Shown one piece after another: positions 17,047 to 26,148 of a stretch of 64,000 bases of DNA. Each line of letters opens with the position of its first letter. Positions within the stretch are counted from its first letter, which is position 1. The notes beneath the pieces were generated by a model. The model was not told the origin of the DNA. It did not search any database and saw only the letters and a list, made by a program, of their open reading frames with translations. This stretch comes from Acidobacteriota bacterium. Lineage in GTDB: Bacteria > Acidobacteriota > Terriglobia > Terriglobales > Acidobacteriaceae. The position numbers and the translations under genes are program-made. The DNA is taken from assembly GCA_019351975.1 (NCBI GenBank), contig JABBOG010000014.1, positions 1 to 64,000 of the forward strand, given 5' to 3'.

Positions 17047-18276
17047 TTACAAATGCGACTCTGCTACTATGTGATCGTTGAAGGGAGTGGAGCTAACAGT
17101 AATTACTGATATACCTACGGCGCGTTCCAATATCCTCTCGAAGCCAGCTAAAAATTTTGCCTCAGAAAATTCAGATGCTCGGGCTCGCAATTCACATTCT
17201 TGGAACTTGTGCTCTCTCATCTCAAAACGGTGGATCGCCTCTGCAAGACCATGTTCAGTCGGTTCGTCGTAGAAAACTGCTGTGTCATCTGTCATGGAGT
17301 CCAGAATTCCACCGAGCTTGAAAGCTACAACAGGGCAACCACAAGCGATAGCCTCAACTGGGACGATTCCAAAGTCTTCTACTCCAGGGAAGAGTAGGGC
17401 ACGAGCCTGAGAATAAAATACTGTGAGCATTTCATCGCTTGCGAAACCAATAAACTCTGCATCCACACTCAGCGATGTTGATAACCTCTGCAGCGATTCA
17501 GTCTCAGGCCCCTTGCCCACGACACGCAGTTTGCGCTTGGTGATGGCGCAAGCCCTGATAGCATGCTCAATCCGTTTGTAGGGAACCAATGCTGATACTA
17601 CGAGGTATCGGTCTCCGGCATCTCTCTTACATCCCGAAAAGCGTTCGGTATCGACAGGGGGTGCGAGAACTTCAGCTTTTCTCCCATAGATACGCAGCAC
17701 GCGTTCCGCAACGTAAGTCGAGTTTGCGATAAAGAGATCAACCCTCCCGCAAGTCATGGTGTCATAAAACTGTAATAGTTTGACCAGGGGACGAAAGAAC
17801 ATGTATGAAGCGAAGCGTCCTACACGCTGCGGCCCGAAATAATCATCAAAGAGATCCCACGCATACCTCATCGGTGTATGGATGTAACAGATATGAAATG
17901 GTCGAGATTTGAGTGGACGCCTCACCATCGCTTTCGCGACAGCATGGGAAGTAGAAATCACCAATTCTGTGGCATGTGCTTTCGTCATCTCAGCAAACAG
18001 CGGATAAAAAGGAAGATAATTACGATATTTACGGGGAGCTTGTGGCATGTATTGGAGTAGGCTAGTGTGGATAACCCTAGCTTCAATGGTGTTAGAAGTG
18101 GACCCAGATATATGAAGCAACGTCCACAATGGGGCTTGAGGAAATCTCTTGCAGAGAAGTTCCAAAACCTTTTCCCCTCCCCGCATACCAGTAAGCCAGT
18201 CATGCACGAGTGCCACACGACCACTATCCGCTTTCGTTTGCAACCCTTTGTCGACTTCATTGGGGAACTTGATCAT
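17047..18276 (-). CDS. Glycosyltransferase family 4
   Basis: 409 residues, GT-B fold. The N-terminus VALVHDWLTGMRGGEKVLELL and the later ICYIHTPMRYAWDLFDDY are typical of a common mannosyltransferase-like GT4 group found in exopolysaccharide loci. The EX7E motif is EDFGIVPVE, followed by AIACGCPVVAFKLGG. Its ATG overlaps the stop of the upstream GT4 gene (ATGA), so the pair is co-translated. It probably adds one residue of the repeat unit. The sugar is unknown. Confidence 0.88.
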   Translation of the reverse strand: MIKFPNEVDKGLQTKADSGRVALVHDWLTGMRGGEKVLELLCKRFPQAPLWTLLHISGSTSNTIEARVIHTSLLQYMPQAPRKYRNYLPFYPLFAEMTKAHATELVISTSHAVAKAMVRRPLKSRPFHICYIHTPMRYAWDLFDDYFGPQRVGRFASYMFFRPLVKLLQFYDTMTCGRVDLFIANSTYVAERVLRIYGRKAEVLAPPVDTERFSGCKRDAGDRYLVVSALVPYKRIEHAIRACAITKRKLRVVGKGPETESLQRLSTSLSVDAEFIGFASDEMLTVFYSQARALLFPGVEDFGIVPVEAIACGCPVVAFKLGGILDSMTDDTAVFYDEPTEHGLAEAIHRFEMREHKFQECELRARASEFSEAKFLAGFERILERAVGISVITVSSTPFNDHIVAESHL

Positions 18277-19397
18277 AGGAGGTTACTCCTCTGCATTGAT
18301 CTTCCAAGCTTTTCCTGTTTAGCAGTTGCTCCCAATGAGGCGTGGAGCACTTGAAGCGTCTTATCTGCGGCGACGTCCCAAGTAAATCTCTCACTCTGCT
18401 GTAAAGACGGTACAAACGGAACCGAACAGTCCTTCGCAAGACTGAATTTGACTGCTTCGACGAACTGATGAGGAGCGAGTGGGTCAACGTATAACACGGC
18501 GTCCCCTCCAACTTCTGGCAACGAAGAAGTGTTTGAAGCGATACACCTAACACCACAGGCCATCGCCTCCAATAATGGCAATCCAAAACCCTCCGCAAGG
18601 GACGGAAATACGAAGAGGCTGGCACCGGAGTACAGCCCAGCGAGATGCTCGTCTGGCACATACCCCGTGTAAAAGACACGCGGCAAATCGCTTGCCGTAG
18701 CTTGCTGGCCATAAATGTTCGTGTCGGCCTTTGGTCCAGCGAGCACGAGCCAAATATCATCGCTGAGAACTGCTTGAAGGGAAGACCAGGCCTTCAGCAT
18801 CGTCTCCGTGTTTTTCCTCTTTTCTTGGGACGAGAGCATCAGGATATATCGAGGAGATGGAAGCGCTAAAGCGTGTCGTGCCCCACGAATCTTCTCGTCA
18901 CTGGCCCTTCCTCGAACATGACACCCATTGGCGACTACTGTAATGTCATCGGCGTCGCGTCCCAACTTCTCAACAATCCTACTTTTTGTAAACGTCGACA
19001 CGGCGATGAGGTGTACAGCCTGCAAAGCAAGTCTGCGCATGACGAGACCGTACCACTGTGCATATGCATCGCTATACCATTCGGGATGCTCAATCGGAAA
19101 TATGTCATGAAACGTAACCACCTGACGAGCGTACAAGAGCGGGCCTGAAGCATTCGGCGACCAAAGTAATCTACCCTTACTTAACCATGGTAGAACTGAC
19201 TGCTCCCAAAGATGTCCAGTCACACCGCCGGTAGATGTAGGAGTAATAACATCAAGCTTTTCAGAAAGACGCGAAACAATCTCATGAGCGTATCTTTGCA
19301 CGCCTGTGAGTTTCTGTAACTGAAATCTTCCATTCACGACAATCTCTCGCCTAGATGGCTGCTTCCGAAGTAGATTGTCAAATCCGGGGGATATCAT
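18273..19397 (-). CDS. Glycosyltransferase family 4
   Basis: 374 residues. GT-B signatures include VTFHDIFPIEHPEWY, the mid-protein RYILMLSSQEKRKNTETML and the C-terminal EGFGLPLLEAMACGVRCIASNTSSLPEV, which holds the EX7E motif. AAGGAG lies four bases upstream of the chosen ATG. It is the first gene of a small coupled pair (next start overlaps its stop) and follows a 250-base gap from the Wzc gene. A separate promoter there is possible. Donor and linkage are unknown. Confidence 0.88.
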   Translation of the reverse strand: MISPGFDNLLRKQPSRREIVVNGRFQLQKLTGVQRYAHEIVSRLSEKLDVITPTSTGGVTGHLWEQSVLPWLSKGRLLWSPNASGPLLYARQVVTFHDIFPIEHPEWYSDAYAQWYGLVMRRLALQAVHLIAVSTFTKSRIVEKLGRDADDITVVANGCHVRGRASDEKIRGARHALALPSPRYILMLSSQEKRKNTETMLKAWSSLQAVLSDDIWLVLAGPKADTNIYGQQATASDLPRVFYTGYVPDEHLAGLYSGASLFVFPSLAEGFGLPLLEAMACGVRCIASNTSSLPEVGGDAVLYVDPLAPHQFVEAVKFSLAKDCSVPFVPSLQQSERFTWDVAADKTLQVLHASLGATAKQEKLGRSMQRSNLL

Positions 19398-19510
19398 GGA
19401 ACTCCTTTAAACGTTTATAGGCAAGCTAAGTATTTTCAGGAAGGTAAGGAACGACGTGCGTGTCTTTGAGATCTATGCTGACGGAGCCGAATTTGAATTG
19501 CTATGGAGCA

Positions 19511-19591
19511 CTAGTCTCTTCTCTCGAAACGGACCTGCACCGCGAACATGCCGGGTTTCTCTGCAATCGTATGATGGGTGAAATTGTTCAT
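19511..19591 (-). CDS. Possible 26-residue peptide between Wzc and GT4 genes
   Basis: A short frame, MNNFTHHTIAEKPGMF... ending ERRD, begins with ATG at 19591. A good ribosome site, GGAG, lies six bases upstream. It sits on the operon strand in the otherwise empty 250-base gap between the autokinase and the glycosyltransferase pair. No family is recognised. It could be a leader peptide, a small regulator, or chance. Confidence 0.28.
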   Translation of the reverse strand: MNNFTHHTIAEKPGMFAVQVRFERRD

Positions 19592-19647
19592 CACTATCTC
19601 CGATATCTAAATAAATCAATGACAGATAAATAATTACAAGGAGACAT

Positions 19648-21831
19648 TCATGCTGCACCTTTCCTTGATATTGGTTTGTAATATGTTTGATACGGCTTGT
19701 AGCTTGAGCTCATCTCCTGCTCGACACGGTTTAATACGACTCCTAGAACTTTTGCACCAATCCTGTTGAGCGTGAGTAGCAATCCACTTACCGCTTGCCG
19801 ACTAGTTTCACCAGCTTGACAAACTACGATAACTCCATCTACGAAACTGGCGATCTGTATTGGTTCGGCAAAGCAAAGCATTGGTGGAGCGTCGATGAAG
19901 ATCATGTCATAATCGGGGACAGCGGCAGTTACGATCCGTTCGACTGCTCGCCCCACTCCTTCGTAAACTCCTGCGCCTCCCTGACCTGCCGTGATCAAAT
20001 CTAGCCGAACGCTTCCAGGGACTAGTTGCCGCAATTCAGAGACGGGAGTACTTCTGATTACGGCATCTGCGATGCCATATGTATTCTTGAGTTGAAAGAT
20101 TTCGTGCTGCGAAGGACGGCGCAAATCAGCATCGATTAAGAGGGTCTTATAGCCCTGTCGTGCATGAGACGCCGCTAGGTGTGCGATGCATGAAGATTTG
20201 CCCTCTCCTTGTTGTGCGCTGGTAACCAGAATCGTCTTCAAGTGTTGATTGATCCGTGTCATGCAGATTGTTGTCAAAAGAGCATTTGCCGATTCTTCAT
20301 AGAAGTTAGAAGAGTTAAACCAAGGCTCTTGTCTGGTTGCCAGACCTGTTTTCACGACTTCGATCGATCGCGTACGGCGAGGAGACAGTTCGTTGCGGCG
20401 CTGGACATGTGGCAAAATTCCAATAACATCAATGCCAATCTCTCTACGTGTCTGTAGCGGATCACGGAGGCTCTTATCAGACATGTCTGCAAGTAAAACA
20501 GCGATCATAGATAAAAGCATGGAGAGTAGAAAGCCAAGCCCGATGAAGATCCGCTTATTTGGGAACACGGGTTGAAGTTCAGGACGGGCCTCATCCGCAA
20601 TCCTCACATCACTTCCTTGGAACGCCCCGTTGATCCCAACCTCCTTCACTTTACGGAAGAGCTCAGAGTAGAGGTTTTTGTTGGATTCGGCTTCACGCTT
20701 CAACTCCTGGTATTGGAGTGAGTTTGCGTTAAGAGCGTCTGACTGTGCCTTGCTTTGGTCCAACGCAGAACGCACCAGTTGCTCATGATGTGCGGCTTCG
20801 TCGTACTCTACTTCTATACGCTTGCCGATCTCGACCTGCATTGCATTATATTGACGAGTAACTTCTGAGAGTGCATTCTCGGCTTTCTTGTACTCGGGAT
20901 TCGCTGGACCATACACAGTCTTCACGGCGTCCATGTTCGCTTGGGATGCGTGGACCTCGTCTTCCATCTTGCTTAAGGTCGTAGCCTGCGGCGATACTTC
21001 CAGCGCTGCCAGCGATCCGGATCGAAATGCACGAAGATCTACCTCTTTCTTCATGCGATCATTTTGAGCTTCAGTAAAGTCCGTATTCAGTTGCTGCAAG
21101 CGTGCAGCGAGGATGCTAGTTTTTTCATCTGAGTTGATGACCCCGAGTTGCTTTTCGAATGCAGCAACGGCAAGCTCGGAGTCATCCATGCTCTTTTTTA
21201 GTTCGCTCAGCTGTTTTTCCATAAAGGCCGATTCATCCATTGCAGCGTGTGCTCTAAGATCTCGCCCACGAACGATATAGGATTCGGCAACTGCGTTCGC
21301 AATATCAGCAGCCCGTCTAGCGCTACTTGAGTGATAGCTTATGTCGATCAGAAAACTGTTAGGCGGATGTATTACACTGAGCCCCTTGAGGGACACAGGT
21401 GCATCAGAGGCTTTCATGCCTGTTGGAACGCCAGATTGATTATCGCTGGCCATAAGACCGAATTGCTGAGCGACGGGACGTAAGACGACGTCAGATAGAA
21501 TCTGCTGTAGCTCTGTGGTGAAATATTCATCGGCCTCTCCAGTGCCTGTTCCATTTACGGTGTTCTCACCGATCAAGGTAGAAGGTAGTCGAAGATCGAC
21601 CGCTAGAACTGCAGTCGACTCGTAAACAGGTTTCAGCTTATAGGCGAGGACGGTGGCGAGAGTTGTACCCAAGATAACGGTGATTACAATCTTGAGCCAT
21701 GCTTTGCGTAGTATCCAAAAATAATGGCCAAGGCTGAGGATTTGCTCTTGTGGGTGTGCCTGAATCGTTTGCACCGCTGCGAGTTCACTCGGGTGCTTAT
21801 ACAAAGACGGCAGTGTAGATTTCATTGTCAT
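19648..21831 (-). CDS. Wzc-like polysaccharide co-polymerase / BY-kinase
   Basis: 727 residues. An N-terminal Wzz domain with membrane segment LKIVITVILGTTLATVLAY is followed by a long periplasmic coiled-coil region (about 180-420) and a second membrane segment near FIGLGFLLSMLLSMIAVLLA. The cytoplasmic kinase domain has Walker A QGEGKSS (about 542), Walker A' LLIDADLRRPS (about 564) and Walker B MIFIDAPPM (about 647). The C-terminus carries a Tyr cluster (YKPYQTYYKP), the usual autophosphorylation tail. It controls chain length and export with the Wza-like protein encoded just upstream. Kinase and anchor domains are fused, as in proteobacterial Wzc. Confidence 0.93.
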   Translation of the reverse strand: MTMKSTLPSLYKHPSELAAVQTIQAHPQEQILSLGHYFWILRKAWLKIVITVILGTTLATVLAYKLKPVYESTAVLAVDLRLPSTLIGENTVNGTGTGEADEYFTTELQQILSDVVLRPVAQQFGLMASDNQSGVPTGMKASDAPVSLKGLSVIHPPNSFLIDISYHSSSARRAADIANAVAESYIVRGRDLRAHAAMDESAFMEKQLSELKKSMDDSELAVAAFEKQLGVINSDEKTSILAARLQQLNTDFTEAQNDRMKKEVDLRAFRSGSLAALEVSPQATTLSKMEDEVHASQANMDAVKTVYGPANPEYKKAENALSEVTRQYNAMQVEIGKRIEVEYDEAAHHEQLVRSALDQSKAQSDALNANSLQYQELKREAESNKNLYSELFRKVKEVGINGAFQGSDVRIADEARPELQPVFPNKRIFIGLGFLLSMLLSMIAVLLADMSDKSLRDPLQTRREIGIDVIGILPHVQRRNELSPRRTRSIEVVKTGLATRQEPWFNSSNFYEESANALLTTICMTRINQHLKTILVTSAQQGEGKSSCIAHLAASHARQGYKTLLIDADLRRPSQHEIFQLKNTYGIADAVIRSTPVSELRQLVPGSVRLDLITAGQGGAGVYEGVGRAVERIVTAAVPDYDMIFIDAPPMLCFAEPIQIASFVDGVIVVCQAGETSRQAVSGLLLTLNRIGAKVLGVVLNRVEQEMSSSYKPYQTYYKPISRKGAA

Positions 21832-21900
21832 GCCTCAAAAGATGCTTCAGAAAGATAGGCTCATAGTTGAGAGCGGATAAAGATGACTCGAGCGAGAGAT

Positions 21901-22893
21901 TCACTGCACTAAAGCAAAGCCCGCAGCAGCTTGGCCCACACCTGTCATTTGCATCAAGAAGCTCGTTGCCATTTTTTTGCCTGTACTTGTTGGCACATAA
22001 AGAATATCGTCGGCTCGAAGTGCGATATCTGGAGCTTTATGAGCCATGATCTTATTGAGCTGTATGGTCACTTCTTCACGGTCGGTTCCCGTTGCTTTCC
22101 TGCGGTAGATATATGCTGTATGGGCGCTGAACGGTGCTAGTCCCGAGCTGAGGCTAATAGCTTTTATTACTGTCATTTCAGCGTCGTTCTGCATGGAATA
22201 CATTCCAGGGCGAAGTACGTCGCCCGCTACAAAGACCTTTTCTCCCTCAGGAACTCTAATGTCTTCACCGCCGTATAGTTTTAGATTCAAGCTTGGCGAT
22301 GCACCTGCGATAAGGTCATGTGCTGAGATCTCTTGAACATAACCAGGTTGAGTTCCATGTGCTCCTGTTACAAGAATCTCTCCACCTGCGGTCGGGCTCA
22401 GGCCGCCTGCCATTGCAATGGCATCAAGCAAAGTGACGTTCCCAGTAACCTGAAATGTTAATGGATGGATGACGGCTCCAACAAGACTAACTGGGCGACT
22501 TCGGTATTCAAGTACTGAGACGGTGACAATAGGGTCCGTCAATATTTGTTCGTGGATGAGAGCCTGACGTATTTTTTCTGTCAATGCTATAGGAGTCGCG
22601 CCAGCCACGGTGATCGGTTTTGAGAGGAGCGGTAGTGTCAACTTGTCATCGGCATCCACGCGAAAGTTTCTGGTCAATTCAGGACAATCTGAGACAGTGA
22701 TCTCGACCATGTCATCAGGGCCGAGCGCTCCGGCCGGCAAAATAGTTTGCATGTTTTGCCGCAGTTCTGTACGCACTGTGAGCCCTGGGGTGTTCTGAGC
22801 TATAGCTATCGCAGCGATGAGCTGGAAAACGCAGAGCAACGAGCTCAAACGATTAATGCGACGGGTTGTTTGACGGAAAGCTACAGAGCGCAT
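21901..22893 (-). CDS. Wza-like polysaccharide export protein
   Basis: 330 residues from the ATG at 22893, chosen because it precedes a signal-peptide-like stretch (SSLLCVFQLIAAIAIAQ) and has AGGT upstream; an in-frame ATG at 22959 also exists. The Poly_export domain starts at LGPDDMVEITVSDCPELTRNFRVD. SLBB segments follow (PVSLVGAVIHPLTFQVTGNVTLLDAIAMAGG; KVFVAGDVLRPGMYSM). It should be the outer-membrane/periplasmic export channel for the polymer. The lipobox Cys of classical Wza is not obvious. It is first in the wza-wzc pair. Confidence 0.88.
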   Translation of the reverse strand: MRSVAFRQTTRRINRLSSLLCVFQLIAAIAIAQNTPGLTVRTELRQNMQTILPAGALGPDDMVEITVSDCPELTRNFRVDADDKLTLPLLSKPITVAGATPIALTEKIRQALIHEQILTDPIVTVSVLEYRSRPVSLVGAVIHPLTFQVTGNVTLLDAIAMAGGLSPTAGGEILVTGAHGTQPGYVQEISAHDLIAGASPSLNLKLYGGEDIRVPEGEKVFVAGDVLRPGMYSMQNDAEMTVIKAISLSSGLAPFSAHTAYIYRRKATGTDREEVTIQLNKIMAHKAPDIALRADDILYVPTSTGKKMATSFLMQMTGVGQAAAGFALVQ

Positions 22894-22959
22894 TACATTA
22901 CCTGCTTGTACAGTGTTGGCTTTCGGGTTGTCGAAGGATCCAGAAGAGAATAATCGCAT

Positions 22960-23301
22960 TCAGTTTTAGCCAAGCTCCGCCATTTTTGTCCCAAAAGCAT
23001 TTCCGTGTATAGGAAAAGAGCCGCTTGGGCAAGTTGTGGATGCATAGCGAGTATGCAGGGTTTTGCCTTCGGCTATATCGTCTATAGACCACAATTGAGG
23101 GATTTTAGCGGTGGGTTCACGATCGGATCATGCCATACTCAATCTTAGGTTACCCCGAGATTACGGCTGAGGGATTCAGTAGGTTACTTATGGATGAATT
23201 AACTGCTCCCGCGCGGTGTGAATCACTATCGCGCATGCTTTACCGAGAATCTTCAGCGCGGTTACTTGCTCCCGTCCAGTCGCTGTCGCTCCTGACACTA
23301 C
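22960..23301. other. Non-coding stretch upstream of the wza-like gene
   Basis: No convincing gene is present in these 340 bases. The side nearest the wza-like gene should contain its promoter, but I cannot point to a clear -35/-10 pair. The other side follows the end of the GT2 gene; no strong terminator hairpin was seen. Confidence 0.5.
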
Positions 23302-24267
23302 TTAGAGGTCTTGTATGCGTGTTGGATGAATTTCGTTGTCAAGCAGATCACGCCATGCCTTCAGGTTTCCTTGGAGTCTACCTTTACGATCGACGAACGG
23401 CTCAGGATTTAGGCACTTTACCAGGTTTTTAGCGGAGCGACTTACCATGCTTGATATGGCGTAGCTCCAAGAAACGCTACGCTTTCTGGCCAGATATAGG
23501 GGATTTGCCACTTGCGAGTAACCGAGACGCACGCCCGACTGACGCCCACCCTTGACGCCGAGGTGCACGCCGTAAGCGTCACTAATCTTCACAACTCTCC
23601 CATAGATTGATAATTGCCTTGAGAAATCTACGTCTTCATACCATCCATACAAAGGAAGAGCTTCATCGAAACTCAGGTGATGTTCTCGGATGGGTGTGAG
23701 CCGAAGAGCCATATTACATCCATACGCATTGAATACGTTGAGCACTTGTCTCGGACGAATCATCGCGGTATCGACACCTAGAACAGCTTGAGCGTCTTCG
23801 AATGTCAATCCTGCACTGTTGATTCCATCGGCTACGACGTGACCCGTGGCTACAACCACATCTGAATGAGTTGTGAAGATGTCGAGGATTCGTGAAACAT
23901 AGCTTGAATGGAGATAGAAGTCGTCATCCAGAAATAGGATAATGTCTTCGTCAGGTAAGGCTCGAAGTATTGTATTTCTTTGTCGTGTGAGACCTGACGA
24001 ACTCTGCAGGAATCGCACCTGTGGGAAGACTACTTGAAGATCTCCGATGTCTTGCGGGCCTGTATACGCGACAATGATTGAGTCCGGAGCGCTGGACTGC
24101 TCATTGAGATGCTGCAATGTATCGCGAAGGACGGACGGACGACCGCGTGTCGCTATACCTATCGCAATGCGAAGTGCTGAGGTTTTATGCGAGCGGTGCG
24201 TTCCGGTCATATTTCCATTCAACGCCATAGCCTCTGACGCCAGTGAATCGGCGATTGCGCTGCGCAT
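23302..24267 (-). CDS. Glycosyltransferase family 2
   Basis: 321 residues from ATG at 24267, selected because GGGAGG lies six bases upstream; an upstream ATG (24309) lacks such a site. The GT-A fold is shown by IAIGIATRGRPSVLRDTLQHL at the N-terminus, EDIILFLDDDFYLHSSYV (DxD metal site) and GWYEDVDFSRQL (catalytic ED region). It is probably inverting and cytoplasmic, adding a sugar to the repeat unit. No membrane helix is evident. It diverges from the polymerase gene at 24590. Confidence 0.85.
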   Translation of the reverse strand: MRSAIADSLASEAMALNGNMTGTHRSHKTSALRIAIGIATRGRPSVLRDTLQHLNEQSSAPDSIIVAYTGPQDIGDLQVVFPQVRFLQSSSGLTRQRNTILRALPDEDIILFLDDDFYLHSSYVSRILDIFTTHSDVVVATGHVVADGINSAGLTFEDAQAVLGVDTAMIRPRQVLNVFNAYGCNMALRLTPIREHHLSFDEALPLYGWYEDVDFSRQLSIYGRVVKISDAYGVHLGVKGGRQSGVRLGYSQVANPLYLARKRSVSWSYAISSMVSRSAKNLVKCLNPEPFVDRKGRLQGNLKAWRDLLDNEIHPTRIQDL

Positions 24268-24309
24268 TCTTGACCTCCCAAGATATTTGCTTGAAGTATA
24301 GGACAACAC

Positions 24310-24589
24310 CCCAAAAATAATACGCCATCATTTTGGTGGCCAATCGAATTGGTGGCAAAGCGCGGAAGTAATTACCGTACCTTAAGCTGTATCACTTCAT
24401 TTTCTTCGCGACCGGTACCCCTAAATTTTATTAGGGCGATTGGTTCCTATCTCACACATACAGGTATGATGACTATCACACGATTCTAGTACGTGCTGCG
24501 CTTTAACCCGCTGCTGGAGCGATTGGTTCTAGCAGCGAACGATGGCAGATAGTACCGAATGAAACGTCTCTAGAAAGGGAAGAGAACTC
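24310..24589. promoter_or_regulatory. Divergent promoter region with repeats
   Basis: This 280-base gap separates the leftward GT2 gene from the rightward polymerase gene, so both promoters should lie here. GCGATTGGTTC occurs twice (24436-24446 and 24519-24529). The second copy lies inside an inverted repeat CGCTGCT...AGCAGCG (24509-24515 and 24531-24537). A small inverted repeat, CCCTAA...TTAGGG, lies near 24419-24436. These look like protein-binding sites or leader structures; no known regulator motif is recognised. Confidence 0.45.
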
Positions 24590-26044
24590 ATGGTGACAGC
24601 CTCAACTCTACCGGTTCTCCTCTTGATCGCGATATTATGGCGGATCACCAAGGGTGAAATGCTGTCCATCGTGCTATTTACATCGGCCTTCAGCGCGGCC
24701 TCGGCTTTAAATCTTGGTCCCCTTGGTGTAGAACCATGGCTGTTAGCATTTATGATTTGCATGTTCTTCAAGTTGGCACTGGGCACCCCAACTTTGAAAT
24801 TTCCACCCGGGTTGAACAAAACTGCATTTGTCTTGCTAATTCTTTTTGTTCTGTACGCGATAGGGAGCGCCATTACAGCGCCGTATCTCTTCCAAGGGGT
24901 TACGGTGGTCCGGTCGGGCATTATCGCCCCGCTCACCTGGAGTACTTCGAATCTTGCGCAGAGTTTTTATCTTGTAGTTGCGGCTTTGCTCTACGTCCTG
25001 ACGCTGTCCAAACCACTGGAAGAACTTGAGAGTGCCGTGCAGTGGTATATACGCGCTTGTGTCGCAGCGAGTCTCATCGCGATGTATCAACTTGCGAATG
25101 CTGTACTCCACATTCCCTATCCGACACAGGTCCTGTATTCGAACCGTACTTACGTCATCTATAACGCATACAAGATCGGTGGAATGTGGCGTTTAAACGG
25201 CCCGTTCTGTGAAGCTTCGGAGATGGCGAGCTTTTTAATTGTGGGTATCGCACTGCTCGGGTGGGAGTTGTTGACAACGCCTTTGCGTTTGAAGCGTGTC
25301 GCATATTTTATTCTGATGATCACCTCTTTATTGATGACACTCTCTAGTCTGGGATATGCAAGTTTGATCATCATGACGCTCGTCGCGATGTTCTTCTACG
25401 GATATTCGGTTCTGAGACGCGGCATCTCACCTACTAAATTCATTCTTGCGCTCTCTTTAGTTGGCAGCGTCACAATATTCTGTACTTTGAGCACGAAAGG
25501 GGTCGAGACCGTAAACAAGGTAATCGCATCGACCCTTATTGACAAGTCGAACAGTGATTCATATAGAGAGCGGACGGCGACGCATGTATTTGCGCTACAA
25601 ACACTTGAGCAAACTGACTATGTAGGCGCCGGGTGGGGGAGTTTGCGTGCCTCCGGATTAGCTTACATTTTACTGGGAACGGTTGGCTTGCCAGGAAGCT
25701 TGTTATTACTATCATTTTATCTATCTTTGTTTCGGCCGCTTCTTCGTCGGCGTTCGTCTATTTTGGGAGACCAGCACTTCGAATTTGGTTCTATCAATGG
25801 TAGGGAGTTGTTCTCCAAATCACTCTTCTCGGCAACCATGCTTTTGTGCGCGATGCTCATTGCTGGATCAGAACCTGTTACTCCTATCTTATGGGTTTTG
25901 TTCGGCATTGCTACGGTTGCTCAATCTCAGCATGCGACAGTCGCAGTATACGGAGAAGAGGTTTTTGCCGGCGGTGGGAGTAACCCTCTCTCCCGAGTCA
26001 CAGCATTGGGGTTGTCGACTCGGCCCTATACACGAAAAACTTGA
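24590..26044 (+). CDS. O-antigen ligase/polymerase-like membrane protein (Wzy candidate)
   Basis: 484 residues with roughly 10-12 membrane helices and one larger loop after about residue 290 (STLIDKSNSDSYRERTATHVFALQ). The loop ends in GAGWGSLRASG, which resembles the Wzy_C/O-antigen ligase periplasmic region with its conserved Arg and Gly. Such proteins polymerise flipped repeat units or ligate them to lipid A. In a locus with a Wza-Wzc exporter and a Wzx-like flippase, polymerase is the better guess. GGAAGAG lies upstream of the ATG. The N-terminal start lacks a cytoplasmic tail. Confidence 0.8.
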   Translation: MVTASTLPVLLLIAILWRITKGEMLSIVLFTSAFSAASALNLGPLGVEPWLLAFMICMFFKLALGTPTLKFPPGLNKTAFVLLILFVLYAIGSAITAPYLFQGVTVVRSGIIAPLTWSTSNLAQSFYLVVAALLYVLTLSKPLEELESAVQWYIRACVAASLIAMYQLANAVLHIPYPTQVLYSNRTYVIYNAYKIGGMWRLNGPFCEASEMASFLIVGIALLGWELLTTPLRLKRVAYFILMITSLLMTLSSLGYASLIIMTLVAMFFYGYSVLRRGISPTKFILALSLVGSVTIFCTLSTKGVETVNKVIASTLIDKSNSDSYRERTATHVFALQTLEQTDYVGAGWGSLRASGLAYILLGTVGLPGSLLLLSFYLSLFRPLLRRRSSILGDQHFEFGSINGRELFSKSLFSATMLLCAMLIAGSEPVTPILWVLFGIATVAQSQHATVAVYGEEVFAGGGSNPLSRVTALGLSTRPYTRKT

Positions 26045-26148
26045 CCGCATGTACAGCAACTGCTCATCTCAGCAACTGGCCAGCAGGCTTTTAGTGCATC
26101 AGTTAAGTGCCTCAAAATAGGGCGAAATAGAGTGAGGTTTAAAAAGCA

